A stretch of 64,000 nt of DNA from Lonepinella sp042485795 (GCF_042485795.1 NZ_CP169368.1:992001-1056000), one strand, 5' to 3'; shown: positions 45,147 through 53,551, counted from the stretch's first letter. Notes: generated by a model not told the origin, from the sequence alone. Made by a program: numbers and translations.

Positions 45147-46046
45147 ATGATGACTATCACCATTTTAGACGGCGGTATGAGCCGTGAACTTATGCGATTA
45201 AACGCACCATTCCGCCAACCCGAATGGTCAGCGTTATCGTTAATTGAAAAGCCGTCCGCTGTGCAACAGGTGCATGAAGAATTTATCAAGGCAGGGGCGG
45301 AAGTGATCACCACCAACAGCTATGCCGTGGTACCGTTTCATATCGGTGAGCAACGTTTTCAGGTTTCTGGTCAAATACTCGCTGAACGGGCTGGGCGACT
45401 GGCACAAAGTGCGGTGCAGAATTCAGGCGTTTTAACCACCAAAATCGCAGGATCGCTCCCCCCAATGTTCGGCTCGTATCGGGCAGATTTAATCCAACCT
45501 AATCGCTTTGCGGAAATTGCTCAACCGATCATTGATGGGCTGTCCCCTTATGTGGATATCTGGCTATGTGAAACTCAAAGTGCGATTATTGAGCCTGTTT
45601 CCGTGCAAAAACTCTTGCCAAAAGATGAACGTCCGCTGTGGGTGTCATTCACCTTAACCGATGACAAACCCACCACCGAACCGCAACTACGTTCAGGCGA
45701 AAGCGTGCAAAGTGCGGTGGAAAAAATGATCGAAATTGGCGTACAGGCGATTTTGTTTAACTGTTGCCAACCCGAAGTGATTGAACAGGCGTTAATCGTT
45801 ACCCGAAAAACCCTAGAAAAACACACCGCACTTCATATTAAAACTGGAGCCTATGCCAACGCCTTTGCACCGCAACCTGAAGATGCCACGGCGAATGATG
45901 GGCTAGATGAAGTCCGCAACGATCTCGATCCGCCAGCCTATTTGCAATGGGCAAAAAAATGGACGGCTCAAGGTGCCAGTATTATCGGTGGTTGCTGTGG
46001 AATTGGGGTGGATTATATTGCAGTATTAGTGAAGAATTTGAAATAG
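45147..46046 (+). CDS. mmuM: MmuM, homocysteine S-methyltransferase
   Basis: MmuM transfers a methyl group from S-methylmethionine or SAM to homocysteine. The 299-aa barrel protein has LDGGMSREL at its N-terminus, the Zn-ligand Cys in FNCCQPEVI near residue 208, and the paired Zn cysteines in GGCCGIG near 282. ATG 45150 is better spaced from AAGGA than 45147. MmuP, the usual permease partner, is not adjacent; the transporter two genes on belongs to a different group. The gene is dense in uptake signals (three copies plus flanks). Confidence 0.93.
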   Translation: MMTITILDGGMSRELMRLNAPFRQPEWSALSLIEKPSAVQQVHEEFIKAGAEVITTNSYAVVPFHIGEQRFQVSGQILAERAGRLAQSAVQNSGVLTTKIAGSLPPMFGSYRADLIQPNRFAEIAQPIIDGLSPYVDIWLCETQSAIIEPVSVQKLLPKDERPLWVSFTLTDDKPTTEPQLRSGESVQSAVEKMIEIGVQAILFNCCQPEVIEQALIVTRKTLEKHTALHIKTGAYANAFAPQPEDATANDGLDEVRNDLDPPAYLQWAKKWTAQGASIIGGCCGIGVDYIAVLVKNLK

Positions 46047-46054
46047 GAAATATA

Positions 46055-46603
46055 ATGAAATCTCTTGTTCAACAAAGCCTTGAAAATGCCTACCGAATTT
46101 TTGAAACGGGCGAAGTCTATCAATTTGAAGTCGGCACAGTCAAAGGTTTGCAACAAATTCATCACGCCTTATTTACGGGGCTGTATGATTTTGCTGGGCA
46201 AATCCGTCAATATAATATTTCCAAAGGCTATTTTCGGTTTGCCAATGTGCTTTATTTAAAAGAAGTGTTGGCAAAAATTGAGCAAATGCCTGAAAGCACT
46301 TTTGAGCAAATCATTGAAAAATATGTGGAAATGAATATTGCTCACCCCTTTATGGAAGGCAATGGGCGTAGCACAAGAATTTGGTTGGATTTGATCTTGC
46401 GGAAAAATTTAGGCAAGGTGGTAAATTGGCAAAATGTGGATAAAACCTTGTATTTACAAGCGATGGAACGTAGCCCTGTGAATGATTTGGAACTGCGGTA
46501 TTTATTGCAAACCAATTTAACGGATGATGTGGATAACCGTGAAATTATTTTTAAAGGGATTGAACAATCTTATTATTATGAGGGCTATCAAAAACAGCCT
46601 TAA
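46055..46603 (+). CDS. fic: Class III Fic AMP-transferase (NmFic type)
   Basis: The 182-aa protein from ATG 46055 has the complete Fic active-site loop HPFMEGNGRSTR (His97 to Arg108) and a C-terminal SYYYEG (Ser172-Gly177) that fits the inhibitory motif (S/T)xxxE(G/N). A self-inhibitory motif at the C-terminus defines class III Fic enzymes, as in Neisseria meningitidis NmFic, which as I recall is very similar over its length. That class is autoinhibited, regulated by oligomer state and autoAMPylation, and can AMPylate DNA gyrase. It lies 8 bp after mmuM with no separate antitoxin gene, as expected for class III. The substrate here is inferred. Confidence 0.9.
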   Translation: MKSLVQQSLENAYRIFETGEVYQFEVGTVKGLQQIHHALFTGLYDFAGQIRQYNISKGYFRFANVLYLKEVLAKIEQMPESTFEQIIEKYVEMNIAHPFMEGNGRSTRIWLDLILRKNLGKVVNWQNVDKTLYLQAMERSPVNDLELRYLLQTNLTDDVDNREIIFKGIEQSYYYEGYQKQP

Positions 46604-46647
46604 CTAAAAGGTCAACAGGACCCTAATAACCTAAAAGGAAAGCAATT

Positions 46648-48057
46648 ATGTCAAACAAAAAAATCGGCTTAGTGTCGCTGACGGCGTTGGTACTAAGCTC
46701 TATGATTGGCTCGGGGATTTTTAGTCTTCCGCAAAATATGGCAGCTGTGGCTGGGGCGGAAGCGATTTCTACCGGCTGGCTGATTACGGGGATCGGGATT
46801 ATTTTTCTCGGCTTGTCGTTCTTTTTTATCTCTCGCTTACGCCCTGAATTAGATGGTGGTATTTATACCTACGCTCGTGAAGGATTTGGCGAATTAATGG
46901 GCTTTATGTCCGCTTGGGGTTATTGGCTGTGTGCCACTATCGGGATTGTGGGCTATTTAACCGTGGCGTTTGAAGGCTTGGGCGTGTTTACGGATAGCGA
47001 AACCACCGTGATTTTCGGACAAGGCAATACCATTGCCGCCTTTATTGGTTCATCAATTATCGTGTGGCTCGTTCACGCCTTAATTGCAGGGGGCGTAAAA
47101 GAGGCGGCAGCAGTCAATCTGGTGGCAACCTTTGTGAAAGTCGCTCCGTTAATTTTGTTTATTGCATTGGGCTTGTGGTATTTTGATGCGGATTTATTTA
47201 ATACGGACGTAAAAGCCACCGCACTTAATAACACGGTGGGCGATCAAGTGAAAGACACGATGTTAATTACCCTTTGGGTGTTCACGGGCGTAGAAGGTGC
47301 GGCGGTACTTTCCGCTCACGCCAAAAAACGTTCCGATGTGGGCTTGGCGACTGTGTTAGGGATAGTTATTGCGTTAATTCTTTATGTGGCAATCACCATT
47401 CTCTCTTTAGGAATCTTACCCCGTGAAGCCATTGCCAATATGGCAAATCCGTCTATGGGTCCGTTGCTGGATGTGATGACGGGGGCGACTGGTAAAGTGA
47501 TTATTACCGCTTGTTTGATTGTGTCGGTGTTAGCCTCTTATATCAGCTGGACGATGTACTCCGCAGAAGTGCCATACTGCGGTGCAAAAAATGGGGCATT
47601 TCCAAAAATTCTAGACAAACTCAACCAAAACGGCACACCGATTAACTCGCTATGGTTTACGGGCTTTGTGGTGCAATTTTGTTTGGTCTTGGTGTTGGTC
47701 TTTGAGCAAAGCTATAACAATTTATTGATGATTTCCACCTCAATGATTTTAATCCCGTATTTCTTAATCGGGGCGTATTTATTCAAGCTCTCCATTCAGA
47801 TCAATGCGGCGTGGTACATTAAACTCACGGGATTTATGGCATCACTTTACGGGCTATGGATCGTCTATGCTGCAGGCTTGGAATATTTGTTATTGTCTGT
47901 GGTGTTGTATGTACCAGGGATTTTATTATTCCTGTATTCCAACCGAAAATTCCACGGCAAAATCACCTTAACAGGGGCTGAAAAAGGAATTTTAGCGGTG
48001 ATTTTAGCGATTTTTGTGTATGCGGTGTATCGTTTACCTGAGTTATTGGCTGCATAA
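46648..48057 (+). CDS. Basic amino acid/polyamine antiporter (ArcD-like, APA family)
   Basis: The 469-aa protein has about 12-13 transmembrane segments and the APC start LTALVLSSMIGSGIFSLPQN, then GGIYTYAREGFGELMGFMSAWGYW with the conserved substrate region, and TLWVFTGVEGAAVLSAHAKKR. These resemble arginine/ornithine or lysine antiporters rather than the AAT-type MmuP. Substrate cannot be read with certainty. It sits between fic and cobB with short gaps (44 and 35 bp). Confidence 0.8.
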   Translation: MSNKKIGLVSLTALVLSSMIGSGIFSLPQNMAAVAGAEAISTGWLITGIGIIFLGLSFFFISRLRPELDGGIYTYAREGFGELMGFMSAWGYWLCATIGIVGYLTVAFEGLGVFTDSETTVIFGQGNTIAAFIGSSIIVWLVHALIAGGVKEAAAVNLVATFVKVAPLILFIALGLWYFDADLFNTDVKATALNNTVGDQVKDTMLITLWVFTGVEGAAVLSAHAKKRSDVGLATVLGIVIALILYVAITILSLGILPREAIANMANPSMGPLLDVMTGATGKVIITACLIVSVLASYISWTMYSAEVPYCGAKNGAFPKILDKLNQNGTPINSLWFTGFVVQFCLVLVLVFEQSYNNLLMISTSMILIPYFLIGAYLFKLSIQINAAWYIKLTGFMASLYGLWIVYAAGLEYLLLSVVLYVPGILLFLYSNRKFHGKITLTGAEKGILAVILAIFVYAVYRLPELLAA

Positions 48058-48092
48058 TTTATTCACTATAAACAAAGCCATAAGGAAAGAAA

Positions 48093-48797
48093 ATGAAACA
48101 ACCTAAAATCATTATCCTAACGGGGGCGGGCATTTCCGCCGAATCAGGTATTCGCACATTTCGTGCCAGTGATGGCTTGTGGGAAGAACATCGTATTGAA
48201 GATGTGGCTACCCCCGAAGCCTTTGAGCGTAATCCAGAATTGGTGCAACGGTTTTATAATCAACGCCGCCGTCAGCTATTTAACCCTGACATTCAGCCCA
48301 ATGCGGCTCATCTTGCCTTGGCTAAATTAGAACAGAAATTCGGTGATAATGTGTTAGTGGTAACACAAAATGTGGATAACTTGCACGAACGTGCAGGCAC
48401 AAAAAATCTGATTCACATGCACGGCGAATTATTAAAAGTGCGGTGTAATTGGTCGGGGAAAATTTACGACTGGACAAAGGATATTACCGAACAGGATCGT
48501 TGTACCTGTTGCCAACCACCACGCCGTTTGCGTCCGCATATTGTGTGGTTTGGCGAAATGCCGTTACAAATGGAACGGATTTATCAGGCTTTAAATAAAT
48601 GTGATTATTTTGTTTCCATTGGCACATCGGGCAATGTTTATCCTGCCGCAGGTTTTGTGCAGGAAGTCAGCCCTCAATGTAAGACTATTGAAATCAATTT
48701 AGAACCCAGTCAGATTCGTTCGCATTTTGCCGATGTGAGAGTGGGAAAAGCGGGTGAATTAGTTCCGCAGTTTGTCGATGAAATGTTAGCTAAATGA
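48093..48797 (+). CDS. cobB: CobB, NAD-dependent protein deacylase (sirtuin, class III)
   Basis: This Sir2-family enzyme removes acetyl and succinyl groups from lysines using NAD. The 234-aa protein has GAGISAESGI (residue 11), TQNVDNLHERAG (91), and catalytic His110 in HMHGE. Zn-binding cysteines 118, 137, 139 and 140 are visible, of which CxxC-type pairs are expected. Tyr55 and Arg58 (FYNQRR) are the residues that mark desuccinylase-capable class III sirtuins. It follows the antiporter gene. A bidirectional terminator separates it from tmaR. Confidence 0.94.
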   Translation: MKQPKIIILTGAGISAESGIRTFRASDGLWEEHRIEDVATPEAFERNPELVQRFYNQRRRQLFNPDIQPNAAHLALAKLEQKFGDNVLVVTQNVDNLHERAGTKNLIHMHGELLKVRCNWSGKIYDWTKDITEQDRCTCCQPPRRLRPHIVWFGEMPLQMERIYQALNKCDYFVSIGTSGNVYPAAGFVQEVSPQCKTIEINLEPSQIRSHFADVRVGKAGELVPQFVDEMLAK

Positions 48798-48809
48798 GCT
48801 AAATAATAA

Positions 48810-48847
48810 AAATCTGTTTCTCAGGCATTAAGATGAGAAACAGATTT
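48810..48847. terminator. Bidirectional terminator between cobB and tmaR
   Basis: AAATCTGTTTCTC (48810-48822) pairs with GAGAAACAGATTT (48835-48847). Confidence 0.85.
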
Positions 48848-48875
48848 TCTAAATTAACTCTAAAATATCAGCGAA

Positions 48876-49217
48876 TTATTTTTCATTTTTCAATAATTCA
48901 GCATGAGCTTTGTTCCGATCTTTCATTTGAGCTTTGATTTCACGGCGTTGTTTAGAAAGATCGGCATTTTTGATCATATAATCATCAACACGACCTTCAT
49001 AGTCATCACGCATATTTTCAATAATTGCACGTAAATCGGCAATACTCATATCATCACGAATATAATCGTTTAAATTATCAAGTAATAATAAACGTTTTTT
49101 ATTATCACGAATTTTGCGGTCGTTATCACCAATTTCACGTAATAATTTATTACGACGACGATATAAACGAACATATTCTAAAACTTCTTGAAAGGATTGT
49201 TTGTTGACGTTTTCCAT
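48876..49217 (-). CDS. tmaR: TmaR (YeeX, DUF496), pole-localising PTS regulator
   Basis: The 113-aa protein is almost all charged helix and matches E. coli YeeX/TmaR closely (SFQEVLEYVRLYRRRNKL, then IRDNKKRLLLLDNLNDYI and VDDYMIKNADLSKQRR). TmaR recruits enzyme I of the PTS to the cell poles in E. coli. ATG complementary to 49215-49217 is chosen; a GTG nine bases upstream is in frame. A terminator-like hairpin lies about 20 nt upstream in its leader. Confidence 0.92.
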   Translation of the reverse strand: MENVNKQSFQEVLEYVRLYRRRNKLLREIGDNDRKIRDNKKRLLLLDNLNDYIRDDMSIADLRAIIENMRDDYEGRVDDYMIKNADLSKQRREIKAQMKDRNKAHAELLKNEK

Positions 49218-49236
49218 AATTAGCACTCACTATATT

Positions 49237-49264
49237 AAAAAGGATAATCTAATTTATCCTTTTT
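49237..49264. other. Terminator-like hairpin in the tmaR-serC intergenic region
   Basis: AAAAAGGATAA (49237-49247) pairs with TTATCCTTTTT (49254-49264) around a 6-nt loop. The two flanking genes diverge, so the hairpin lies in the 5' leader of tmaR (or of serC if transcription starts early). On either strand the stem ends in T residues. Confidence 0.65.
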
Positions 49265-49405
49265 CGTCAGTTTCGTCAAAGTGTTAATGCAAAATTTATG
49301 GCTAAGATCAATTTTTTCTGGTAATTCCTTGAAAAATTCATTGCCTATAGGCGGTTGTGGTGGTAAAAATAACACAATTCTAATATGACAAAATAGGAAG
49401 TATTC

Positions 49406-50488
49406 ATGACACAAGTATTCAATTTTAGTGCTGGTCCTGCCATGATGCCAAAAGCGGTTTTGCAACAAGCACAAGCAGAGTTATTAAATTGGCAAGAGCA
49501 AGGCACTTCGGTGATGGAAATCAGTCATCGTGGTAAATATTTTATGGAAATGATTGTACAGTGCGAAAAAGATTTACGTGAATTGTTCCATATTCCAGAT
49601 AATTATAAAGTATTGTTTTTACAAGGTGGTGCAAGGGGACAATTTGCGGCAATACCGATGAATTTAGCCAATAATAAGGGGAAAGCCCTTTATTTAGTGG
49701 ACGGACATTGGTCATCTGTCGCCGCTAAAGAAGCAACGAATTTTACCCATGTTGATGAAATAAATATCTTAAATTCTGACCGCACTTTACGAGTGGAACG
49801 CTTGGATTTTAGTGATATTGCCGAACAATATGACTATGTACATTACTGCACCAATGAAACCATTAGTGGTGTGGAAATTTTTGATGTTCCCAATGTGGGT
49901 AATGCGGTGTTAGTGGCGGATATGTCCTCAGATATTTTATCTCGTCAAATTGACATTAGTAAATTTGGCGTGATTTACGCAGGAGCTCAAAAAAATATGG
50001 GACCGTCTGGTATTACACTGGTCATTGTGCGTGAAGATTTAATTGGTAATGCTCGTAAGGAAACACCGTCTATTTGGAATTATGCAGTACAAGCCAAGTC
50101 CGATTCAATGATTAATACGCCACCAACCTTTGCTTGGTATCTCTGTGGTTTGGTGTTTAAACATTTGTTAGCCACGGGCGGTTTAGATGCTGCCGAACAA
50201 CGCAATCGTGCCAAAGCAGAATTATTATATAATTACTTGAATAATAATAGTTTTTATCATAATTATGTGGCGGAAGAAAATCGTTCTATTATGAATGTAA
50301 CCTTTACCACTGATAATGATGAGCTAAATGTGAAATTTGTCGCAGAAGCCACCAAAGCAGGATTACAAGCCTTAAAAGGGCATAAAGTATTAGGTGGTAT
50401 GCGTGCATCTATTTACAATGCAATGCCGATTGAGGGGGTGCAAGCCTTAATTGCGTTTATGCAGAAATTTGCACAAGAAAACGCTTAA
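49406..50488 (+). CDS. serC: SerC, phosphoserine / phosphohydroxythreonine aminotransferase
   Basis: This class V PLP enzyme acts in serine synthesis and in the PLP pathway. The 360-aa protein starts MTQVFNFSAGPAMMPKAVL and has FLQGGARGQFAA near residue 71, and the PLP Lys in YAGAQKNMGPSG near 192-203. The order serC-hisC-aroA is seen in other gammaproteobacteria, where serC-aroA are commonly cotranscribed. Confidence 0.96.
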   Translation: MTQVFNFSAGPAMMPKAVLQQAQAELLNWQEQGTSVMEISHRGKYFMEMIVQCEKDLRELFHIPDNYKVLFLQGGARGQFAAIPMNLANNKGKALYLVDGHWSSVAAKEATNFTHVDEINILNSDRTLRVERLDFSDIAEQYDYVHYCTNETISGVEIFDVPNVGNAVLVADMSSDILSRQIDISKFGVIYAGAQKNMGPSGITLVIVREDLIGNARKETPSIWNYAVQAKSDSMINTPPTFAWYLCGLVFKHLLATGGLDAAEQRNRAKAELLYNYLNNNSFYHNYVAEENRSIMNVTFTTDNDELNVKFVAEATKAGLQALKGHKVLGGMRASIYNAMPIEGVQALIAFMQKFAQENA

Positions 50489-50554
50489 CATTTAATTTAT
50501 CTATTAGGGCGAGCATTCGCCCAATTTACTTAACCTAAAGTGCGGTCAATTTTT

Positions 50555-51661
50555 ATGAAATTTTTATCTTTAGCTAACCAAGGGGTACAATCCCTGTTGC
50601 CTTACCAAGCAGGCAAACCGATTGAAGAGCTTGAACGAGAGTTGGGTATTGCTAATATTATTAAACTCGCTTCCAATGAAAATCCTTTTGGTTTTCCTGA
50701 AAGTGCCAAAAGAGCTATTATGGATCAGCTTGATAAGCTTACTCGTTATCCCGATAGTAATGGGTTTGCATTGAAAAAAACGATCGCAGAAAAATTTTCT
50801 GTTGAGGCAGAACAAATCACCTTAGCCAATGGCTCGAATGATTTCATTGAATTGGTCGCTCACACCTTTGCCAGCGAACAAGATGAAATTATTTATTCGC
50901 AATATGCTTTTATTGTCTATCCTTTGATTACCAAAGCGATTAATGCGGTAGCCCGTGAAATTCCAGCCAAACACTGGGGACATGATTTAGACGGTTTTTT
51001 GTCGGCAATTAATGATAAAACCAAATTAATTTATATTGCTAATCCAAATAATCCAACGGGAAATTTTTTGACAGAAAATGAGATTGATCGTTTTTTAAGT
51101 CAAGTACCAGAACGCATTATTGTCGTGTTAGATGAGGCTTATACTGAATTTACAGCCGAAAATGAGCGGATTGATTCCTTTGCTTTGCTGAAAAAATACC
51201 CGAATTTAGTGGTTTCTCGCACTTTATCAAAAGCCTATGGATTAGCTGGTTTACGCATTGGTTATGCAGTATCTAATCCTGAAATCGCCGATCTTTTCAA
51301 TCGTGTTCGACAACCGTTCAACGTAAATAGTCTGGCTCAAGTAGCCGCTATAGCGGTATTAAAAGATGATGCGTTTGTACAAAAAGTCGCACAAAATAAC
51401 CGTTCAGAAATGCAACGCTATGAATCTTTTTGTCAACAGCATGGTTTGCAATATATTCCGTCTAAAGGTAATTTTATCACCATTGATTTTAAACGACCTG
51501 CGGCACCAATTTATCAAGCCTTATTGCATGAGGGCGTGATTGTTCGTCCAATCGCTGGTTATGGTATGCCAAATCATTTACGCATTAGTATTGGTTTGCC
51601 CGAAGAAAATCAACGGTTTTTCACCGCACTTGAGAAAGTGTTACAAATTACTCCGTACTAA
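50555..51661 (+). CDS. hisC: HisC, histidinol-phosphate aminotransferase
   Basis: This class I/II PLP aminotransferase works in histidine synthesis and may overlap with aromatic transamination. The 368-aa protein starts at ATG 50555, has LASNENPFG near residue 38, VLDEAYTEF near 196, and the PLP Lys in SRTLSKAYGLAGLRIGYA near 222. H. influenzae-type genomes have two HisC paralogues; this one between serC and aroA is the HisC2 type. Its stop falls in the decayed end of a hairpin repeat. Confidence 0.93.
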   Translation: MKFLSLANQGVQSLLPYQAGKPIEELERELGIANIIKLASNENPFGFPESAKRAIMDQLDKLTRYPDSNGFALKKTIAEKFSVEAEQITLANGSNDFIELVAHTFASEQDEIIYSQYAFIVYPLITKAINAVAREIPAKHWGHDLDGFLSAINDKTKLIYIANPNNPTGNFLTENEIDRFLSQVPERIIVVLDEAYTEFTAENERIDSFALLKKYPNLVVSRTLSKAYGLAGLRIGYAVSNPEIADLFNRVRQPFNVNSLAQVAAIAVLKDDAFVQKVAQNNRSEMQRYESFCQQHGLQYIPSKGNFITIDFKRPAAPIYQALLHEGVIVRPIAGYGMPNHLRISIGLPEENQRFFTALEKVLQITPY

Positions 51662-51753
51662 TTTAAGCATGGTTACGCCACGCTGTGGCTGAAAATGAAA
51701 TGAGAAGATGCGGAGCATCGTTACTTTATTTAACCCTGTACGTTAGTGCAGGG
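51661..51753. repeat. Four-hairpin dispersed repeat, copy C (between hisC and aroA)
   Basis: Three hairpins remain clear: GCCACGCTGTGGC (51677-51689), GATGCGGAGCATC (51707-51719) and CCCTGTACGTTAGTGCAGGG (51734-51753). The fourth has decayed to CCGTAC at the hisC stop. The reverse complement of copies B1 and B2 gives the same order. The last hairpin runs directly into the aroA ribosome-binding site GGGAGG. Confidence 0.85.
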
Positions 51754-51763
51754 AGGAAACAAA

Positions 51764-53077
51764 ATGGAAAAAATCACCCTAAACCCAATTTCTCGTATTG
51801 AAGGCACGATTAATTTACCTGGTTCCAAAAGCCTATCCAACCGTGCCTTATTATTGGCTGCACTTGCCAAAGGAACTACCAAGGTTACTAATTTATTAGA
51901 TAGCGATGATGTTCGTTATATGTTAAATGCTCTGAAGCAACTCGGCGTGAACTATCAGTTATCAGAAGACAAATCTGTTTGTGAAGTACAAGGATTGGGT
52001 GGAGCATTTCAATGGCAAAGTGGTTTAGCCCTATTTTTAGGTAATGCGGGAACAGCCATGCGACCTCTAACTGCAGCCCTTTGTCTAGCTAATCCAAATG
52101 CGATACCAAGTGAAATTGTTCTCACAGGTGAACCACGAATGAAAGAACGACCGATCAAACATTTAGTAGATGCCTTATTGCAAGCTGGGGCAGAAGTGCA
52201 ATATTTGGAACAAGACGGCTATCCACCTGTGGTCATTCGTAATAATGGGTTACATGGTGGAAAAGTGAAAATTGATGGTTCGGTTTCTTCTCAATTTTTA
52301 ACCGCACTTTTAATGGCAGTTCCTCTTGCTACCGCAGATACTGAAATTGAAATTATCGGTGATTTAGTATCTAAGCCTTATATTGATATTACCCTAAATA
52401 TGATGAAGATTTTCGGTGTGGAAGTGGAAAACCAACATTATCAACGCTTTATCGTAAAAGGCAATCAGCAATATCAATCTCCACAACATTTTTTAGTGGA
52501 GGGGGACGCTTCTTCTGCTTCCTATTTCTTAGCCGCAGGTGCGATTAAAGGCAAAGTAAAAGTGACTGGCGTAGGTAAAAACAGTATTCAAGGCGACCGT
52601 TTATTTGCAGATGTATTAGAAAAAATGGGGGCTAAAATTACTTGGGGCGATGATTTTATTCAGGCGGAACAAGGCGACTTAGTTGGCATTGATATGGATA
52701 TGAACCATATTCCTGATGCGGCAATGACGATTGCGACTACCGCACTTTTTGCCAAAGGGGAAACCTGTATTCGTAATATTTATAATTGGCGAGTGAAAGA
52801 AACCGACCGTTTAACCGCAATGGCAACGGAGCTGAGAAAGGTTGGCGCAAGTGTAGAAGAGGGGGAGGACTTTATTCGTATTCAACCTCTTGAATTAAGT
52901 CAATTCAAGCATGCTGAAATTGAAACTTACAATGATCACCGTATGGCGATGTGTTTTGCGTTAATTGCTTTGTCTAATACAGAGGTAACGATTTTAGAAC
53001 CAAAATGTACAGCAAAAACGTTCCCAACATTCTTTGACGAATTTTTAAGCATCGCTATGTATGATAACAGAGTCTAA
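51764..53077 (+). CDS. aroA: AroA, EPSP synthase
   Basis: AroA condenses shikimate-3-phosphate with PEP in the chorismate pathway. The 437-aa protein starts at ATG 51764 and has LPGSKSLSNRALLLAALA near residue 18, LGNAGTAMRPLTA near 95 (class I, glyphosate-sensitive type motif) and the DHRMAM stretch near 388. An upstream ATG at 51746 lies inside the repeat and is rejected. The GGGAGG ribosome-binding site shares three G residues with the repeat hairpin. It supplies chorismate for PheA. Confidence 0.96.
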   Translation: MEKITLNPISRIEGTINLPGSKSLSNRALLLAALAKGTTKVTNLLDSDDVRYMLNALKQLGVNYQLSEDKSVCEVQGLGGAFQWQSGLALFLGNAGTAMRPLTAALCLANPNAIPSEIVLTGEPRMKERPIKHLVDALLQAGAEVQYLEQDGYPPVVIRNNGLHGGKVKIDGSVSSQFLTALLMAVPLATADTEIEIIGDLVSKPYIDITLNMMKIFGVEVENQHYQRFIVKGNQQYQSPQHFLVEGDASSASYFLAAGAIKGKVKVTGVGKNSIQGDRLFADVLEKMGAKITWGDDFIQAEQGDLVGIDMDMNHIPDAAMTIATTALFAKGETCIRNIYNWRVKETDRLTAMATELRKVGASVEEGEDFIRIQPLELSQFKHAEIETYNDHRMAMCFALIALSNTEVTILEPKCTAKTFPTFFDEFLSIAMYDNRV

Positions 53078-53155
53078 TTCTGAGTGTTCTCTTGTAGAAT
53101 ACGAGCTGATCAGATAAAATACGCACACTTTTTTATAAATTAAGGAATAATCAGA

Positions 53156-53485
53156 ATGTTCGGAAAAGGCGGAATTGGTGGCTTGATGAAACAAGCTCAA
53201 CAAATGCAAGAACGTATGCAAAAAATGCAAGAAGAAGTGGCTCAACTTGAAGTGACTGGAGAATCTGGTGCTGGTTTAGTCAAAATTACTGTAAATGGAG
53301 CGCATAATTGTCGTCGTATTGAAATTGATCCAAGTTTGATGGAAGATGACAAAGAAATGCTGGAAGATTTAGTTGCTGCGGCTTTCAATGATGCGGTTCG
53401 TCGTGCAGAAGAATTGCAAAAAGAGAAAATGGCAGGATTAACCGCAGGTATGAACTTACCTGCTGGCTTTAAAATGCCATTCTAA
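53156..53485 (+). CDS. ybaB: YbaB/EbfC nucleoid-associated protein
   Basis: The 109-aa protein has an N-terminal GIGGLMKQAQQMQERMQKMQ coiled coil, a beta-sheet core (GLVKITVNGAHNCRRIEIDPSLM), and the tail GMNLPAGFKMPF typical of the family. EbfC binds DNA as a dimer. It lies upstream of recR, as is almost universal. Confidence 0.95.
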   Translation: MFGKGGIGGLMKQAQQMQERMQKMQEEVAQLEVTGESGAGLVKITVNGAHNCRRIEIDPSLMEDDKEMLEDLVAAAFNDAVRRAEELQKEKMAGLTAGMNLPAGFKMPF

Positions 53486-53501
53486 AAATTCAAAGGTTAT
53501 C

Positions 53502-53540
53502 ACCGCACTTTTTTGTCAAACAAAAGTGCGGTTTATTTTT
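53502..53540. terminator. Terminator built from an inverted pair of uptake signals after ybaB
   Basis: ACCGCACTTTT (53502-53512) pairs with AAAAGTGCGGT (53522-53532) and TTATTTTT follows. It lies between ybaB and recR, so it may attenuate rather than block recR transcription. Confidence 0.75.
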
Positions 53541-53551
53541 AAGGAATTTTT

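Noticed and set aside
46648..48057. The transporter near mmuM as the S-methylmethionine permease MmuP
   Set aside because: Length is similar (469 aa), but the N-terminal motif LTALVLSSMIGSGIFSLPQN and following regions belong to the basic amino acid/polyamine antiporters, not the AAT group of MmuP.
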